A stretch of DNA of 64,000 bases from a bacterium (GTDB taxonomy: Bacteria; Cyanobacteriota; Vampirovibrionia; Gastranaerophilales; Gastranaerophilaceae): assembly GCA_017396695.1 (NCBI GenBank), contig JAFQLC010000016.1:1-64000 (forward strand). Direction: 5' to 3'. The notes beneath the pieces were generated by a model. The model was given only the letters and a program-made list of their open reading frames with translations, did no database searches and was not told where the DNA came from. Position numbers and translations under genes: made by a program. The first letter of the stretch is position 1, and each line of letters starts with the position of its first letter. Below, one piece after another: positions 1 through 8,297 of this stretch.

Positions 1-3000
1 AAAGGCTTGGAAGTTTCTCAACGTGGTTTGAGCACTGCAAATAACAACATTCAAATGGGAATGTCTTTGCTTGGAATTGCAGAAGGCTCAATTCAAACAA
101 TGCTTTCTCCACTTTATAGAATACGTGATTTAGCACTTCAATCAAGCAACGGCGTATATTCAGACACTGAGAGAAAAGCAATGCAGATGGAAGTTGATTC
201 TTTATTTGAAGAAATCACAAGAATTAAAAACACAACAGAATTTAACGGAGTTAACCTCTTTGGTCAGCAAATATATAAAGATAAATCTGAAACATTTGTA
301 GATAATGAAACAGCGGCAGCAATTTCGCTTTTAAGCTACACTCCTGCCCCTATGATGATGTCAGCATCACCTGCAAATCAAACAACCGAACCTGAAGCAC
401 AAAGTGCAACAGCAACAAACACAGAAGGAAGTGAAGAAACAAATGAAATTTCACTTATGAGTGCAGAAGTTCCTATGATGATGTCTATGGCAAGAAGTGG
501 GTCGAATGTTATCGAGGGCACGGTAACTCTTGCAAGCGGAAAATCTAAAACAATTTCAATCGGAGATAAGGTCTATACATTTAAAGATTACAATAGTGGG
601 CTTACTGAAAACACTTGCAACTATTCTTATGACACAACAACAGGCAGATTGACTCTCTCAAATATTACTTATATGACAATAACTGCAGCAAGCGGGCAAG
701 TTGATAACATTTTTGTTGATAATGCAGGAACCCGGACATATATCTACGCAGGCGATATGAATGATACAATCGAGATCACTGGCACTGCAACAGGCATAAT
801 GGCTTATGGCGAAAGTGGCGATGATATATTAATTGACAAAACAACAGGAAATCGCCAGAGTTATGCTTCAGGTGGTGAAGGCAATGACACAATCTATACT
901 ACTGGAGACAACGGCAAAGCCGTAGGTGGTAATGGAAATGACACTTTCTATATAAATGGTAACAACAATTCAATTTTTGGCGAAGCTGGCGATGATGATT
1001 TTATAGTTGAATCTGGCTCTGGCAATTTTCTTATTGGGAAAGAAGGTACAAACACAATAACTGATAATGGCACAAACACGGGCTGGAATGATATCACAGG
1101 TGTTGAAAATTATAACCCTAATTCAGGGCAAGTTCACATGGCGAGTGCTCAAGTGAGACTTGAATTTGGTGGGAAATACTACACAGTTAATAACCCAAGC
1201 AATTCACTAATTCAATATTCATATGACGAAGCAACTGATACTATAACATTTAGTGGCTCTTACGCACAAATTGTGGCAGACGGTAACCAAATAAATAATA
1301 TTATTCTTGCTTCTGGCTATATGACATACACAGGAGGTACTGGCGGGCAAGATAATATTACGTCAAATGGTTCATATCAAACAATAAATCTTGGTTCAGG
1401 AACAAACACTGTCACGACAAACAGTGCTTATGTGTCAATCTATACAAATGGCGGTAATGACACAATTAATCTTGATTCAAGCAACAATTATATCAGCGTT
1501 GCAAATTCAGGAAGTGTGGATGTTGTGGTTGGCAGCGGGAAAGCATACAACATTATAAATGGCGGCAACAATGCAAATTTAACAATAACAAACAATGGCA
1601 CAGGAACTGGTTATATTAATTGTGTTGGTTATGAAAATTCACTTCCAAAACAAGGTATAATTTACCTCCAAGTAAATGAAGAATTTGATATCACACTTAT
1701 GAAAGGCACGGTATATGAGGCGAGTTATACTGTAAAAAATAAGAATTCAAGCGGGGTTAGTCGTCTAAATTATTCTTGCAACACGACTACTGGAGAAATA
1801 ACTTTTAATACAAATAGTTTGCCAAATGCCGTGCAAGTAACAGCCCATAGTGGCCAAAATGATAAAATTATAACAAATGGAAATGGTCTGTATCTATACA
1901 CAGGTGATGGCAATGATATAGTAACATCAAAATCGGCTTATAATTCAATTGTTGATACTGGTGAAGGTGATGATATTCTAAATATCACAAGTGCGCCTGG
2001 TACCTTATCAATTGACTACCCTGAATATTACACAGGTGCAGGTGATGACACAGTCACAGTTGCAAGTGGTGTCAAAAACATCGACATTTGGACAGGTGAC
2101 GGTGCAGACACGGTTGAAATGAATGGCACAAATAACAATCTATACACTGAAGCAGGTGCAGATACAATCACAGTAAACGGAGTAAATAATTCAATTTACG
2201 CAGGTGATGATAATGACACAGTAAACCTCAACGCTTCAAATGACGGATATGTCACAGACCTTGGCGCAGGAGATGACATAGCAAATATTAATGCAAACAA
2301 TGCAGGTTCAATTGCAGGTGGAGACGGTAACGATAACTTTATTGTAGCAACAGGTGTTGCAGGCGCTTTTGTTGATGGCAATGCTGGCACAAACACTCTT
2401 ACAGGTGACACGGCTAACACTTATCGCTACAACATTGAAGGTTATGAAAACAGGCTTCCTGCAAAAGGTTCAATTGCAATTGCAGGCAATGACGAAATAA
2501 CAATTGAAATTTTAGGGCAAACTTATAGAATTTTAAATAGAGCCACAACTTCATCTATTCTAAAATTTGACTACAACCAAACAACAGGCTTGATGACATT
2601 TGAGGGTGCTAGTTTAACCATTGAATCTGCCACAGGGCAAGCAAATAATGTTGTTATAAATGGCGATTATATGAATTTCTATGGCGCAGAATTAAATGAC
2701 ATAATTGTAACAAACGGAGAAAATGCGCAAGGGCATGGCGGAGCAGGAAATGACACAATTGTGATGAACGGAGAAAATGCAAAAGCCTATGGTTACGCAG
2801 GAGACGACACAATTACAACCACGGGCGGTAAATCTTATGCATACGGCGGAGGCGGCAACGACACAATCAACACTAACGGAGCGCAAAACTATGCATACGG
2901 AGAAGCAGGCAACGACACAATTAATGTTAACGGTGGAAACACACAAGCAGAAGGCGGAAGCGATAACGACACAATTGTTTTAAATGGAATTTTAGGAAAT

Positions 3001-5061
3001 ACTTCTTCTTGGGTTAAAGGTGGAACAGGTAATGACACAATAACAGTAAATTCTGCAAATAACACAGGCGCAATTCAAGGTGATGATGGTGACGACACAA
3101 TAAATGTAAACGCAGATGGTAATACAATTTCAGGAGGTGCTGGCTCTAACACATTAGGCGTTGGAGCAGATAACATTACATATACTTCAAGAGAATTTAA
3201 CAAATATGTAGCACTAAAAAATGAGGGCGAAGTTAAATATGACCTCAGCGAAAATTTTAATCTGGAAATTGCAAGCAAAATTTATAATATCGAAGCAGGT
3301 GACCAAGGAACACTTAATTATAGTTATAACGAAACAACAGACGAAATTACGTTTGAAGGCACTGATTTAAGGATTAGTTCGGTCATGGGGCAAGAAAATA
3401 ATGTAATTATTAAAGGTGATATGGTTCGTTTCCATGGTTCGGATGCAAATGACAGAATAACAATTGAAGGCAGTAGCGCAATCGTAACCGCTGGTGATGG
3501 TGATGATACTATAACAATCAAAAGCGAAGGTGCTCGGGTTTATGGTGATGACGGAAATGATACATTTAATGCATACGCAGATGCTACAATTGATGGCGGA
3601 AGTGGCAATAACACAATGGGCTTAACTGCAAGCGCAAGTGTATCAGATTATAGCAATATTAATAAAATCAAAGCGCTTGAAAACTCTGGCACGGTTATAG
3701 TTGCGGGCGAAGGTAAAACAGAGACTCTTGAAATAGCAGGGAAAACTTATACAATTCAAAATAGAGCTACGACACCTTCGAGAATCACTTATAATTACAA
3801 CTCAGCAACAGGAGAAATAACATTTGATGGCGAAGGTTTTGTTATTAGATCTGCCACAGGACAATCAAATAATGTGGTTGTAAATAGTGATTATACAAAC
3901 TTTTATGGTGCAGAACAAAATGACAAAATTGTAATGAACGGTGAATATTCTAGCGCAGATGGTGGAGCAGGCGGTGACACAATAGCAATTTTTGGCGGTT
4001 ACTCTGGTGCGACTGGGGGAGACGGGAACGATAACATAATTCTTGAACATGAAAATGCTGAAGCACACGGCGAAGGGGGTAATGACACAATAACAATAAA
4101 CAAAGGGCATTATGCTAGCGGCGGAGATGGAGACGACACAATAATTGCAAATGACGGTAGTGGCATTTTTGGAGACAATGGAAATGACACAATCACAATA
4201 AATGGTGATAACGCGCATGTTGCGGGCGGAAATGGTGACGATTCAATAACGCTAAATGGAACAATTACAGATAGCTCATACCCTAGAGTTCTTGGCGAAA
4301 GTGGCAATGACACAATTATTGTAAATTCATCAAATAATTTGGGTGAAATTAACGGCGGAGATAATGATGACACAATTATCACAAATGGCAATAATAATAT
4401 AATCAACAGTGGAGGAGGTGTCGATACTATTAAAATACATGGTAACAGTAATTTGGTTGATAGTGGTGCAGATAGTGACACAATTCTCATTGAAGGCAAC
4501 GAAAACGATATTTCGCTTGGCGCAGGAAATGACACGGCAACAATTCTTGGTGATTTGAATACGGTTGATGGAGGCGAAGACTATGACATCATTACAAATG
4601 GTGGCACAAACACAACAATTTCAAATTGTAACGAACTTTGGAAAGAGGCAGACCCATTCTTATTCCAAGTGGGCACAGGAGTTGGTGCAAATTCAGCAAT
4701 TGAAGTTTCAACAGGTTTTGTAATTCCAATTATTGATTTAAATATTTTAGATGCAGACAGTGCCCGCAATGCGCTAGAAGATATTGATAGAGTTATTGAA
4801 ACACTTACAGTTAAACTTGGCGAAATTGGCGTTTCAAAAAATAGGCTAGAATCGGCACTAAGTGCAAACGAAGTGGCAGAAATTAACATTGCAGCAGCTC
4901 GTTCTAACATTGTTGACGCTGACATTGCCAAAGAGAGCATGGAGCTTTTAAAAGCGCAAATTCTGCAAAATGCTTCTGCAAGTTTGCTTACTGCAAGTCG
5001 TGATATAAATAGCACTTCGCTTTTAAATATTTATAATTCTTTAGGTAATTTAAGAAGATAG
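1..5061 (+). CDS. fliC: Giant flagellin with RTX-like repeat domain (5' partial)
   Basis: The frame is open at base 1, so by comparison with ordinary flagellins roughly the first 45 residues are missing. 1,686 residues are visible. Residues 1-95 are flagellin D0/D1 N-terminal sequence (RGLSTANNN, IAEGSIQ, RIRDLALQSSNG, NTTEFNGVNLF). Residues about 1550-1686 are the matching C-terminal part (FLFQVGTGVGAN hairpin, ARNALEDIDRVIETL, RLESAL, AARSNIVDADIAKESMELLK, ending SLGNLRR). Between them lie a Met- and Glu-rich linker (about 96-170) and about 1,380 residues of glycine/aspartate repeats resembling RTX nonapeptides (GGxGNDTIx). Ordinary flagellins are 270-600 residues, so this is a giant flagellin. 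The conserved ends imply export through the flagellar channel and polymerisation into the filament, with the repeats in the outer domain. No terminator is evident before rpsT. Confidence 0.93.
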   Translation, partial: KGLEVSQRGLSTANNNIQMGMSLLGIAEGSIQTMLSPLYRIRDLALQSSNGVYSDTERKAMQMEVDSLFEEITRIKNTTEFNGVNLFGQQIYKDKSETFVDNETAAAISLLSYTPAPMMMSASPANQTTEPEAQSATATNTEGSEETNEISLMSAEVPMMMSMARSGSNVIEGTVTLASGKSKTISIGDKVYTFKDYNSGLTENTCNYSYDTTTGRLTLSNITYMTITAASGQVDNIFVDNAGTRTYIYAGDMNDTIEITGTATGIMAYGESGDDILIDKTTGNRQSYASGGEGNDTIYTTGDNGKAVGGNGNDTFYINGNNNSIFGEAGDDDFIVESGSGNFLIGKEGTNTITDNGTNTGWNDITGVENYNPNSGQVHMASAQVRLEFGGKYYTVNNPSNSLIQYSYDEATDTITFSGSYAQIVADGNQINNIILASGYMTYTGGTGGQDNITSNGSYQTINLGSGTNTVTTNSAYVSIYTNGGNDTINLDSSNNYISVANSGSVDVVVGSGKAYNIINGGNNANLTITNNGTGTGYINCVGYENSLPKQGIIYLQVNEEFDITLMKGTVYEASYTVKNKNSSGVSRLNYSCNTTTGEITFNTNSLPNAVQVTAHSGQNDKIITNGNGLYLYTGDGNDIVTSKSAYNSIVDTGEGDDILNITSAPGTLSIDYPEYYTGAGDDTVTVASGVKNIDIWTGDGADTVEMNGTNNNLYTEAGADTITVNGVNNSIYAGDDNDTVNLNASNDGYVTDLGAGDDIANINANNAGSIAGGDGNDNFIVATGVAGAFVDGNAGTNTLTGDTANTYRYNIEGYENRLPAKGSIAIAGNDEITIEILGQTYRILNRATTSSILKFDYNQTTGLMTFEGASLTIESATGQANNVVINGDYMNFYGAELNDIIVTNGENAQGHGGAGNDTIVMNGENAKAYGYAGDDTITTTGGKSYAYGGGGNDTINTNGAQNYAYGEAGNDTINVNGGNTQAEGGSDNDTIVLNGILGNTSSWVKGGTGNDTITVNSANNTGAIQGDDGDDTINVNADGNTISGGAGSNTLGVGADNITYTSREFNKYVALKNEGEVKYDLSENFNLEIASKIYNIEAGDQGTLNYSYNETTDEITFEGTDLRISSVMGQENNVIIKGDMVRFHGSDANDRITIEGSSAIVTAGDGDDTITIKSEGARVYGDDGNDTFNAYADATIDGGSGNNTMGLTASASVSDYSNINKIKALENSGTVIVAGEGKTETLEIAGKTYTIQNRATTPSRITYNYNSATGEITFDGEGFVIRSATGQSNNVVVNSDYTNFYGAEQNDKIVMNGEYSSADGGAGGDTIAIFGGYSGATGGDGNDNIILEHENAEAHGEGGNDTITINKGHYASGGDGDDTIIANDGSGIFGDNGNDTITINGDNAHVAGGNGDDSITLNGTITDSSYPRVLGESGNDTIIVNSSNNLGEINGGDNDDTIITNGNNNIINSGGGVDTIKIHGNSNLVDSGADSDTILIEGNENDISLGAGNDTATILGDLNTVDGGEDYDIITNGGTNTTISNCNELWKEADPFLFQVGTGVGANSAIEVSTGFVIPIIDLNILDADSARNALEDIDRVIETLTVKLGEIGVSKNRLESALSANEVAEINIAAARSNIVDADIAKESMELLKAQILQNASASLLTASRDINSTSLLNIYNSLGNLRR
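286..510 (+). other. Met-rich acidic linker inside flagellin
   Basis: This segment joins the flagellin N-terminal core to the repeat domain. It holds two similar Met triplets, APMMMSASP and VPMMMSMARSG, separated by a Thr/Glu/Ser-rich stretch. It looks flexible and unfolded. I recognise no domain. Confidence 0.6.
2683..3006 (+). repeat. 54-bp in-frame tandem repeats, array 1
   Basis: Six consecutive units begin at 2683, 2737, 2791, 2845, 2899 and 2953, an exact 54-bp (18-residue) period. A typical unit is GGAGNDTIVMNGENAKAY. The first nine residues match the RTX nonapeptide GGxGxDxUx. The second nine are Asn/Gly/Ala-rich and lack the Asp. An 18-residue period equals one full turn of an RTX beta-roll. 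Confidence 0.9.
3907..4263 (+). repeat. 17-18-residue in-frame tandem repeats, array 2
   Basis: About seven units follow module 6, with 17- or 18-residue spacing. They carry nonapeptides such as GGDGNDNII, GEGGNDTIT, GGDGDDTII, GDNGNDTIT and GGNGDDSIT. The two 17-residue units break the perfect period seen in array 1. Confidence 0.8.
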
Positions 5062-5131
5062 TTTAAGTATTTTATACAAAAACATTTTACTTTTATTTTT
5101 TTGTTTGTTATTATTTATGTACTCACTCAAA

Positions 5132-5164
5132 CCTCTGCAGAAAACTTAGTTTAGTGCAGAAAGG
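5132..5164 (+). promoter_or_regulatory. Hairpin covering the rpsT ribosome-binding site
   Basis: TCTGCA (5134-5139) pairs with TGCAGA (5155-5160), and CC (5132-5133) can extend to GG (5163-5164) across an AA bulge. The 3' side runs into the AAGGAAAG Shine-Dalgarno of rpsT. S20 is known to autoregulate translation in E. coli. Whether this hairpin does so here is inference. Confidence 0.35.
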
Positions 5165-5175
5165 AAAGAAAAATC

Positions 5176-5442
5176 ATGGCAAACATTAAATCCGCAAAAA
5201 AAAGAGTAGACATCGCAGCTAGAAACACTGCAAGAAATGTTGCATTTAAATCTTCAATTAAAACAGCAATCAAAAAAGCATTAGCTCTTGTTGAAGGCGA
5301 CAAAAAAGAATTAGATGCAGCATTAGCTAAAGTTTACCAACTTTGCGACAAAGCCGTTAGCAAAGGTATTTTGCACAAAAATACTGCAGCTAGAAAAAAA
5401 TCTCGCTTAACTGTTGCAATTAATAAATTAACTGCAAAATAA
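5176..5442 (+). CDS. rpsT: 30S ribosomal protein S20
   Basis: This 88-residue basic protein matches the S20 family from end to end: start MANIKSAKKR, central RNxARN, and a C-terminal GILHKNTAARKKSRL segment that binds 16S rRNA. S20 is a primary binder of the 5' domain and assembles early into the 30S body. The ATG is preceded by a good AAGGAAAG site. The gene stands alone, with a hairpin over its ribosome-binding site and a rho-independent terminator directly downstream. Confidence 0.98.
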   Translation: MANIKSAKKRVDIAARNTARNVAFKSSIKTAIKKALALVEGDKKELDAALAKVYQLCDKAVSKGILHKNTAARKKSRLTVAINKLTAK

Positions 5443-5480
5443 GCGAAAATTTAAGTGTCATTAGCTTAAATTAAAATTTC

Positions 5481-5515
5481 AAAACAACCTTCATTCTTGA
5501 GGGTTGTTTTTGTAT
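5481..5515. terminator. Bidirectional rho-independent terminator
   Basis: AAAACAACC (5481-5489) pairs perfectly with GGTTGTTTT (5502-5510) around a 12-base loop, with T-rich sequence on both sides. It ends rpsT and, on the other strand, the histidine kinase, whose TGA stop (5491-5493) lies in the loop. Confidence 0.8.
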
Positions 5516-6474
5516 TTAGGTAAGATTATGCTAAAAACTGTGTTTTTGCCCATATCTGATTTAACTTTAATTTTTCCGCCACAAGCTTTAACTATTTTAT
5601 TTGAAAGATACAACCCGAGCCCAACACCTGAGCGAGTTAGCCCGTTTGAACCTGAGTAATATTTATCAAAAATTTTCTTTATTTCTTCTTCGTCAATTCC
5701 TGAACCACTATCTTTTATATCTATTTGGAAATTTTCACCTTTAGCCTTGAGTGTAACTTCGATAAAGTCTGAATTAACAGAGTGATTAAGTCCATTTAAA
5801 ATTAAATTCTGAAGTACTCTTTTAATCAAAAATTTGTCAATATCGGCAGTGAAATCGTCTGTTGTTGAAACAATCAAATCTATTTTTTTATTATGAGCAA
5901 TAGCAATTGGTTCAATCATAGAAATTACTTCGTGTATAAAAAGTGGCACATTAACCCCGTATGTCACATCTTCAACAAGTTTTGTTTGTTCTAGTTTGTA
6001 AGTTTCAAGCAAAGCTTCAATTAAATATTTCAAATCCATATTTGAAGTTTTTAGGTTTTTAATTGCTTCATTTTGCTCTGGTGTTAATTCACCAAATTTA
6101 TTATCCAAAAGTAAATCAAAAGTTTTATCATGTGCAATAACTGGAACTTTGAGGTCGTGCGTGAGCGCTGCAATAAAATCAGATTTCAGAACTGCCATTT
6201 CACGTTCTCTTTCAATGTGTTCTTGAATCATATTGTCTCTATCTGAAATACTTTCAATTGAAGAATTTATGACATTTTCAAGCTCTTGCTCTAGTTTCGT
6301 TTTGGCGCCAGTTAGACTTGTGTTTAAGTTACCGTATCTAATTTGGTAAAAAACATTTGTAATTTTTTTCAAGTAATTGTTATGTTTTTGGTTTTTTTTA
6401 ACCACAACAAAAGTAAACCCAATCAAGATTAAAATAATAAGAAACAAAAGAATAAAATTAACTAAAGCAAACAT
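5491..6474 (-). CDS. Membrane sensor histidine kinase
   Basis: This 327-residue kinase has one N-terminal membrane span (residues 4-27) and a short linker, then HisKA with the phospho-acceptor in AALTHDLKVP. The ATPase domain follows with an N-box (LILNGLNHS), G1 box (DSGSGID) and G2 box (SGVGLGLYLS). There is no large sensing domain, so it may sense the membrane or a partner, perhaps the two-span protein encoded just upstream. No response regulator is adjacent, so its partner is unknown. It is last in a six-gene operon, with AGAGG before the ATG and 9 bases after the preceding stop. Confidence 0.9.
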   Translation of the reverse strand: MFALVNFILLFLIILILIGFTFVVVKKNQKHNNYLKKITNVFYQIRYGNLNTSLTGAKTKLEQELENVINSSIESISDRDNMIQEHIEREREMAVLKSDFIAALTHDLKVPVIAHDKTFDLLLDNKFGELTPEQNEAIKNLKTSNMDLKYLIEALLETYKLEQTKLVEDVTYGVNVPLFIHEVISMIEPIAIAHNKKIDLIVSTTDDFTADIDKFLIKRVLQNLILNGLNHSVNSDFIEVTLKAKGENFQIDIKDSGSGIDEEEIKKIFDKYYSGSNGLTRSGVGLGLYLSNKIVKACGGKIKVKSDMGKNTVFSIILPKYKNNPQE

Positions 6475-6483
6475 TAGTGCCTC

Positions 6484-7461
6484 TTAGGAAGCTTTGCGTT
6501 TTTTGCGGGCAAGAGTGTAAAGCTCAACATCGACATAAGATTGCATATAGTCATCATCAACATCTTCGAAGAAATCGACATCTGAGGCTGATTGAGTGTA
6601 TGCTTGGTCGAAAAATCTAACATTGCCCATTGTAACAACTTTGAATTTTGTATCTTCCAATAAGTTATATCTATGAGCAAAAAGTTGCGTTGTAACAACT
6701 TTGTTTTTATATGTGCAAGCGAGGATTCTATCAATTAATTTAATTTGCTCGCTAGATAAAGTATCTTCTTCAAATGCATCAACCGCAAAACAAGGAATTG
6801 TATTTACAGAAGATGCTGAGTTGCTTTGTACAACAGACACAAGCAATTTAGAAATATTCATAAAAAGAGTGTCAAAATTTTTGATATCATGGCAAATAAA
6901 ATATAATTTTCCATCTTTAAGTTCTAATTTTGCAAGCGGGTTTTCGCCAAAAGATTTTAAAATAAAATTATTATTATTTTTCTTTATCGCCTCGACATCA
7001 ATTTTATTACCCCCAGATATTGAAGGTGCAACAGAAAGTTTGAAATTAATCACTAAAACGCATTTATTAATTTCTTCTAAAATATCTTTGAAATTATTTT
7101 CAAGTGCAGCGTTTGCCCTGATATCACTTTTAATTCTTTGACGAGTTGTGTTGTATTCAAGGCTATCTAAATAATCAACAATCCTATATGTGTTTGTATT
7201 CATCAAATATGCAACTAAAAAGAAAAATATTGAAGAAACCAAATACATACTATCGTATGGTTTCCCAGCATACATTACGGAATGTTTGAAAAACAAAGTC
7301 GTAAATTCTGCAAAAGGTTTAAAGAGAGGAACAATAAAATCTAAGAAATTGAGCTCAAGTACGTGGCATACGTAAAGCATCATATAAATGAACGCAAGAA
7401 ATGCCATTACAACTTTTATAAAACCGTATGCATCAATTACAACTCTAGAGCTTTTTCTCAT
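6484..7461 (-). CDS. Two-span membrane protein, possibly cyclase-derived
   Basis: 325 residues with two hydrophobic spans (about 13-35 and 70-87) and a cytoplasmic domain of about 220 residues. The ATGA overlap with panC (7458-7461) implies translational coupling. I recognise no family firmly. The order of elements in the cytoplasmic part (CVLVINFKLSV near its start, FKVVTMGNVRFF then VELYTL at the end) loosely resembles a class III nucleotide cyclase fold, but the catalytic Asp pair is not evident. It could be a degenerate sensory domain that works with the histidine kinase encoded next. Confidence refers to its being a real gene. Confidence 0.75.
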   Translation of the reverse strand: MRKSSRVVIDAYGFIKVVMAFLAFIYMMLYVCHVLELNFLDFIVPLFKPFAEFTTLFFKHSVMYAGKPYDSMYLVSSIFFFLVAYLMNTNTYRIVDYLDSLEYNTTRQRIKSDIRANAALENNFKDILEEINKCVLVINFKLSVAPSISGGNKIDVEAIKKNNNNFILKSFGENPLAKLELKDGKLYFICHDIKNFDTLFMNISKLLVSVVQSNSASSVNTIPCFAVDAFEEDTLSSEQIKLIDRILACTYKNKVVTTQLFAHRYNLLEDTKFKVVTMGNVRFFDQAYTQSASDVDFFEDVDDDYMQSYVDVELYTLARKKRKAS

Positions 7462-8297
7462 AATTCTATATTATCAATAAGTCTTGTAGTGTTAACCTTA
7501 ACTGCAATTAAAGCTGTTGAATTAGCCTTAATTATATCAGTTTTTTCATAAATTTCAAACGTCTCAGAATTGACAATTTCAAAATATTCAATATCTAATC
7601 CATCCAAAATTGCAAAAACCATATCGGTAAGCGGCATAATGTTATTTATACCGTTATTGAACATTTCTTTAACTTTGCGAAGAGCTAAGGAAATTTTTTC
7701 AGCTTCTTTGTGTTCATCATCAGTTAAATATGAATTTCTGCTTGATAGTGCAAGCCCAGACTCTTCACGCACAATTGGGCAAGCAACAATTTCAATATCA
7801 AAGTTTAAATCTTGGACCATTTTTTTAATTATAAAAAGCTGCTGAGCATCTTTTTGTCCGAAATAAGCTTTATTTGGTTGAACAATATTAAATAATTTAG
7901 CAACAACTGTTGCAACGCCGTCAAAATGCCCAATTCTACTTTTTCCGCAAAGTTTATCTACATCTTCAAAAGAGGGGCAAACCATAGTCAAATTCTTTTG
8001 ATTTTTATACATCTCAGAAGGGTTTGGTGCAAAAATGAAATCAACCCCGCAAGTTTTGCACATAAGAGAATCCGCCTCTAGTGTTCTTGGATATTTATCT
8101 AAATCTTCGCCAGCACAAAATTGAACAGGATTTACAAACACAGAAACAACCGTGTATTTATTTTCTTCAACTGATTTTTGGATTAAGCTTTTATGCCCAT
8201 CGTGAAGCGCGCCCATTGTTGGAACAAGCCCAACTGAGCCTTCTTTGCAATTTTTTAGCTCTTCTCGGAGTTCTTTAATTGTTTTTATAATTTTCAA
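7458..8297 (-). CDS. panC: Pantothenate synthetase
   Basis: PanC condenses pantoate with beta-alanine using ATP, giving pantothenate for CoA. The family signatures are present: VPTMGALHDGHKSLI (ATP-binding HxGH), VSVFVNPVQF, FAPNPSEMY, KLFNIVQP-x-x-AYFGQKDAQQL and SSRNSYL. I chose the TTG at 8297 (279 residues) because AAAGG lies 7 bases upstream and the product then begins KIIKTIKELR, like other PanC proteins. An ATG at 8315 would add six residues and has a weaker site. It overlaps panB by 23 bases and is translationally coupled to the gene below. Confidence 0.95.
   Translation of the reverse strand: MKIIKTIKELREELKNCKEGSVGLVPTMGALHDGHKSLIQKSVEENKYTVVSVFVNPVQFCAGEDLDKYPRTLEADSLMCKTCGVDFIFAPNPSEMYKNQKNLTMVCPSFEDVDKLCGKSRIGHFDGVATVVAKLFNIVQPNKAYFGQKDAQQLFIIKKMVQDLNFDIEIVACPIVREESGLALSSRNSYLTDDEHKEAEKISLALRKVKEMFNNGINNIMPLTDMVFAILDGLDIEYFEIVNSETFEIYEKTDIIKANSTALIAVKVNTTRLIDNIEL

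Larger units (their letters stand above)
510..4630 (+). repeat. Six duplicated modules of the flagellin repeat domain
   Basis: The domain contains six copies of a roughly 80-residue beta-rich module, starting near bases 510, 1128, 1650, 2467, 3226 and 3690. Each has the pattern GK-x-YTI-x-N, then L-x-Y-x-YN-x-x-TG-x-ITF-x-G, then SATGQ-x-NNV-x-x-NGD. Each is followed by a run of glycine/aspartate repeats of variable number. I count about 40 RTX-like motifs by eye across the domain. Copies 4 and 6 are the closest to each other. The layout suggests growth by tandem duplication of a module plus its repeats. Confidence 0.85.

Noticed and set aside
2692-2946. Antisense open frames across the flagellin repeats (also 3865-4218, 4110-4535)
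   Set aside because: They arise because the repeated DNA has few stops on the other strand. They have Val/Cys/Ser-rich repetitive products and no start signals.
2683-4263. Regular short repeats that could suggest a CRISPR array
   Set aside because: The repeats are in frame, have no spacers, and encode a continuous protein.
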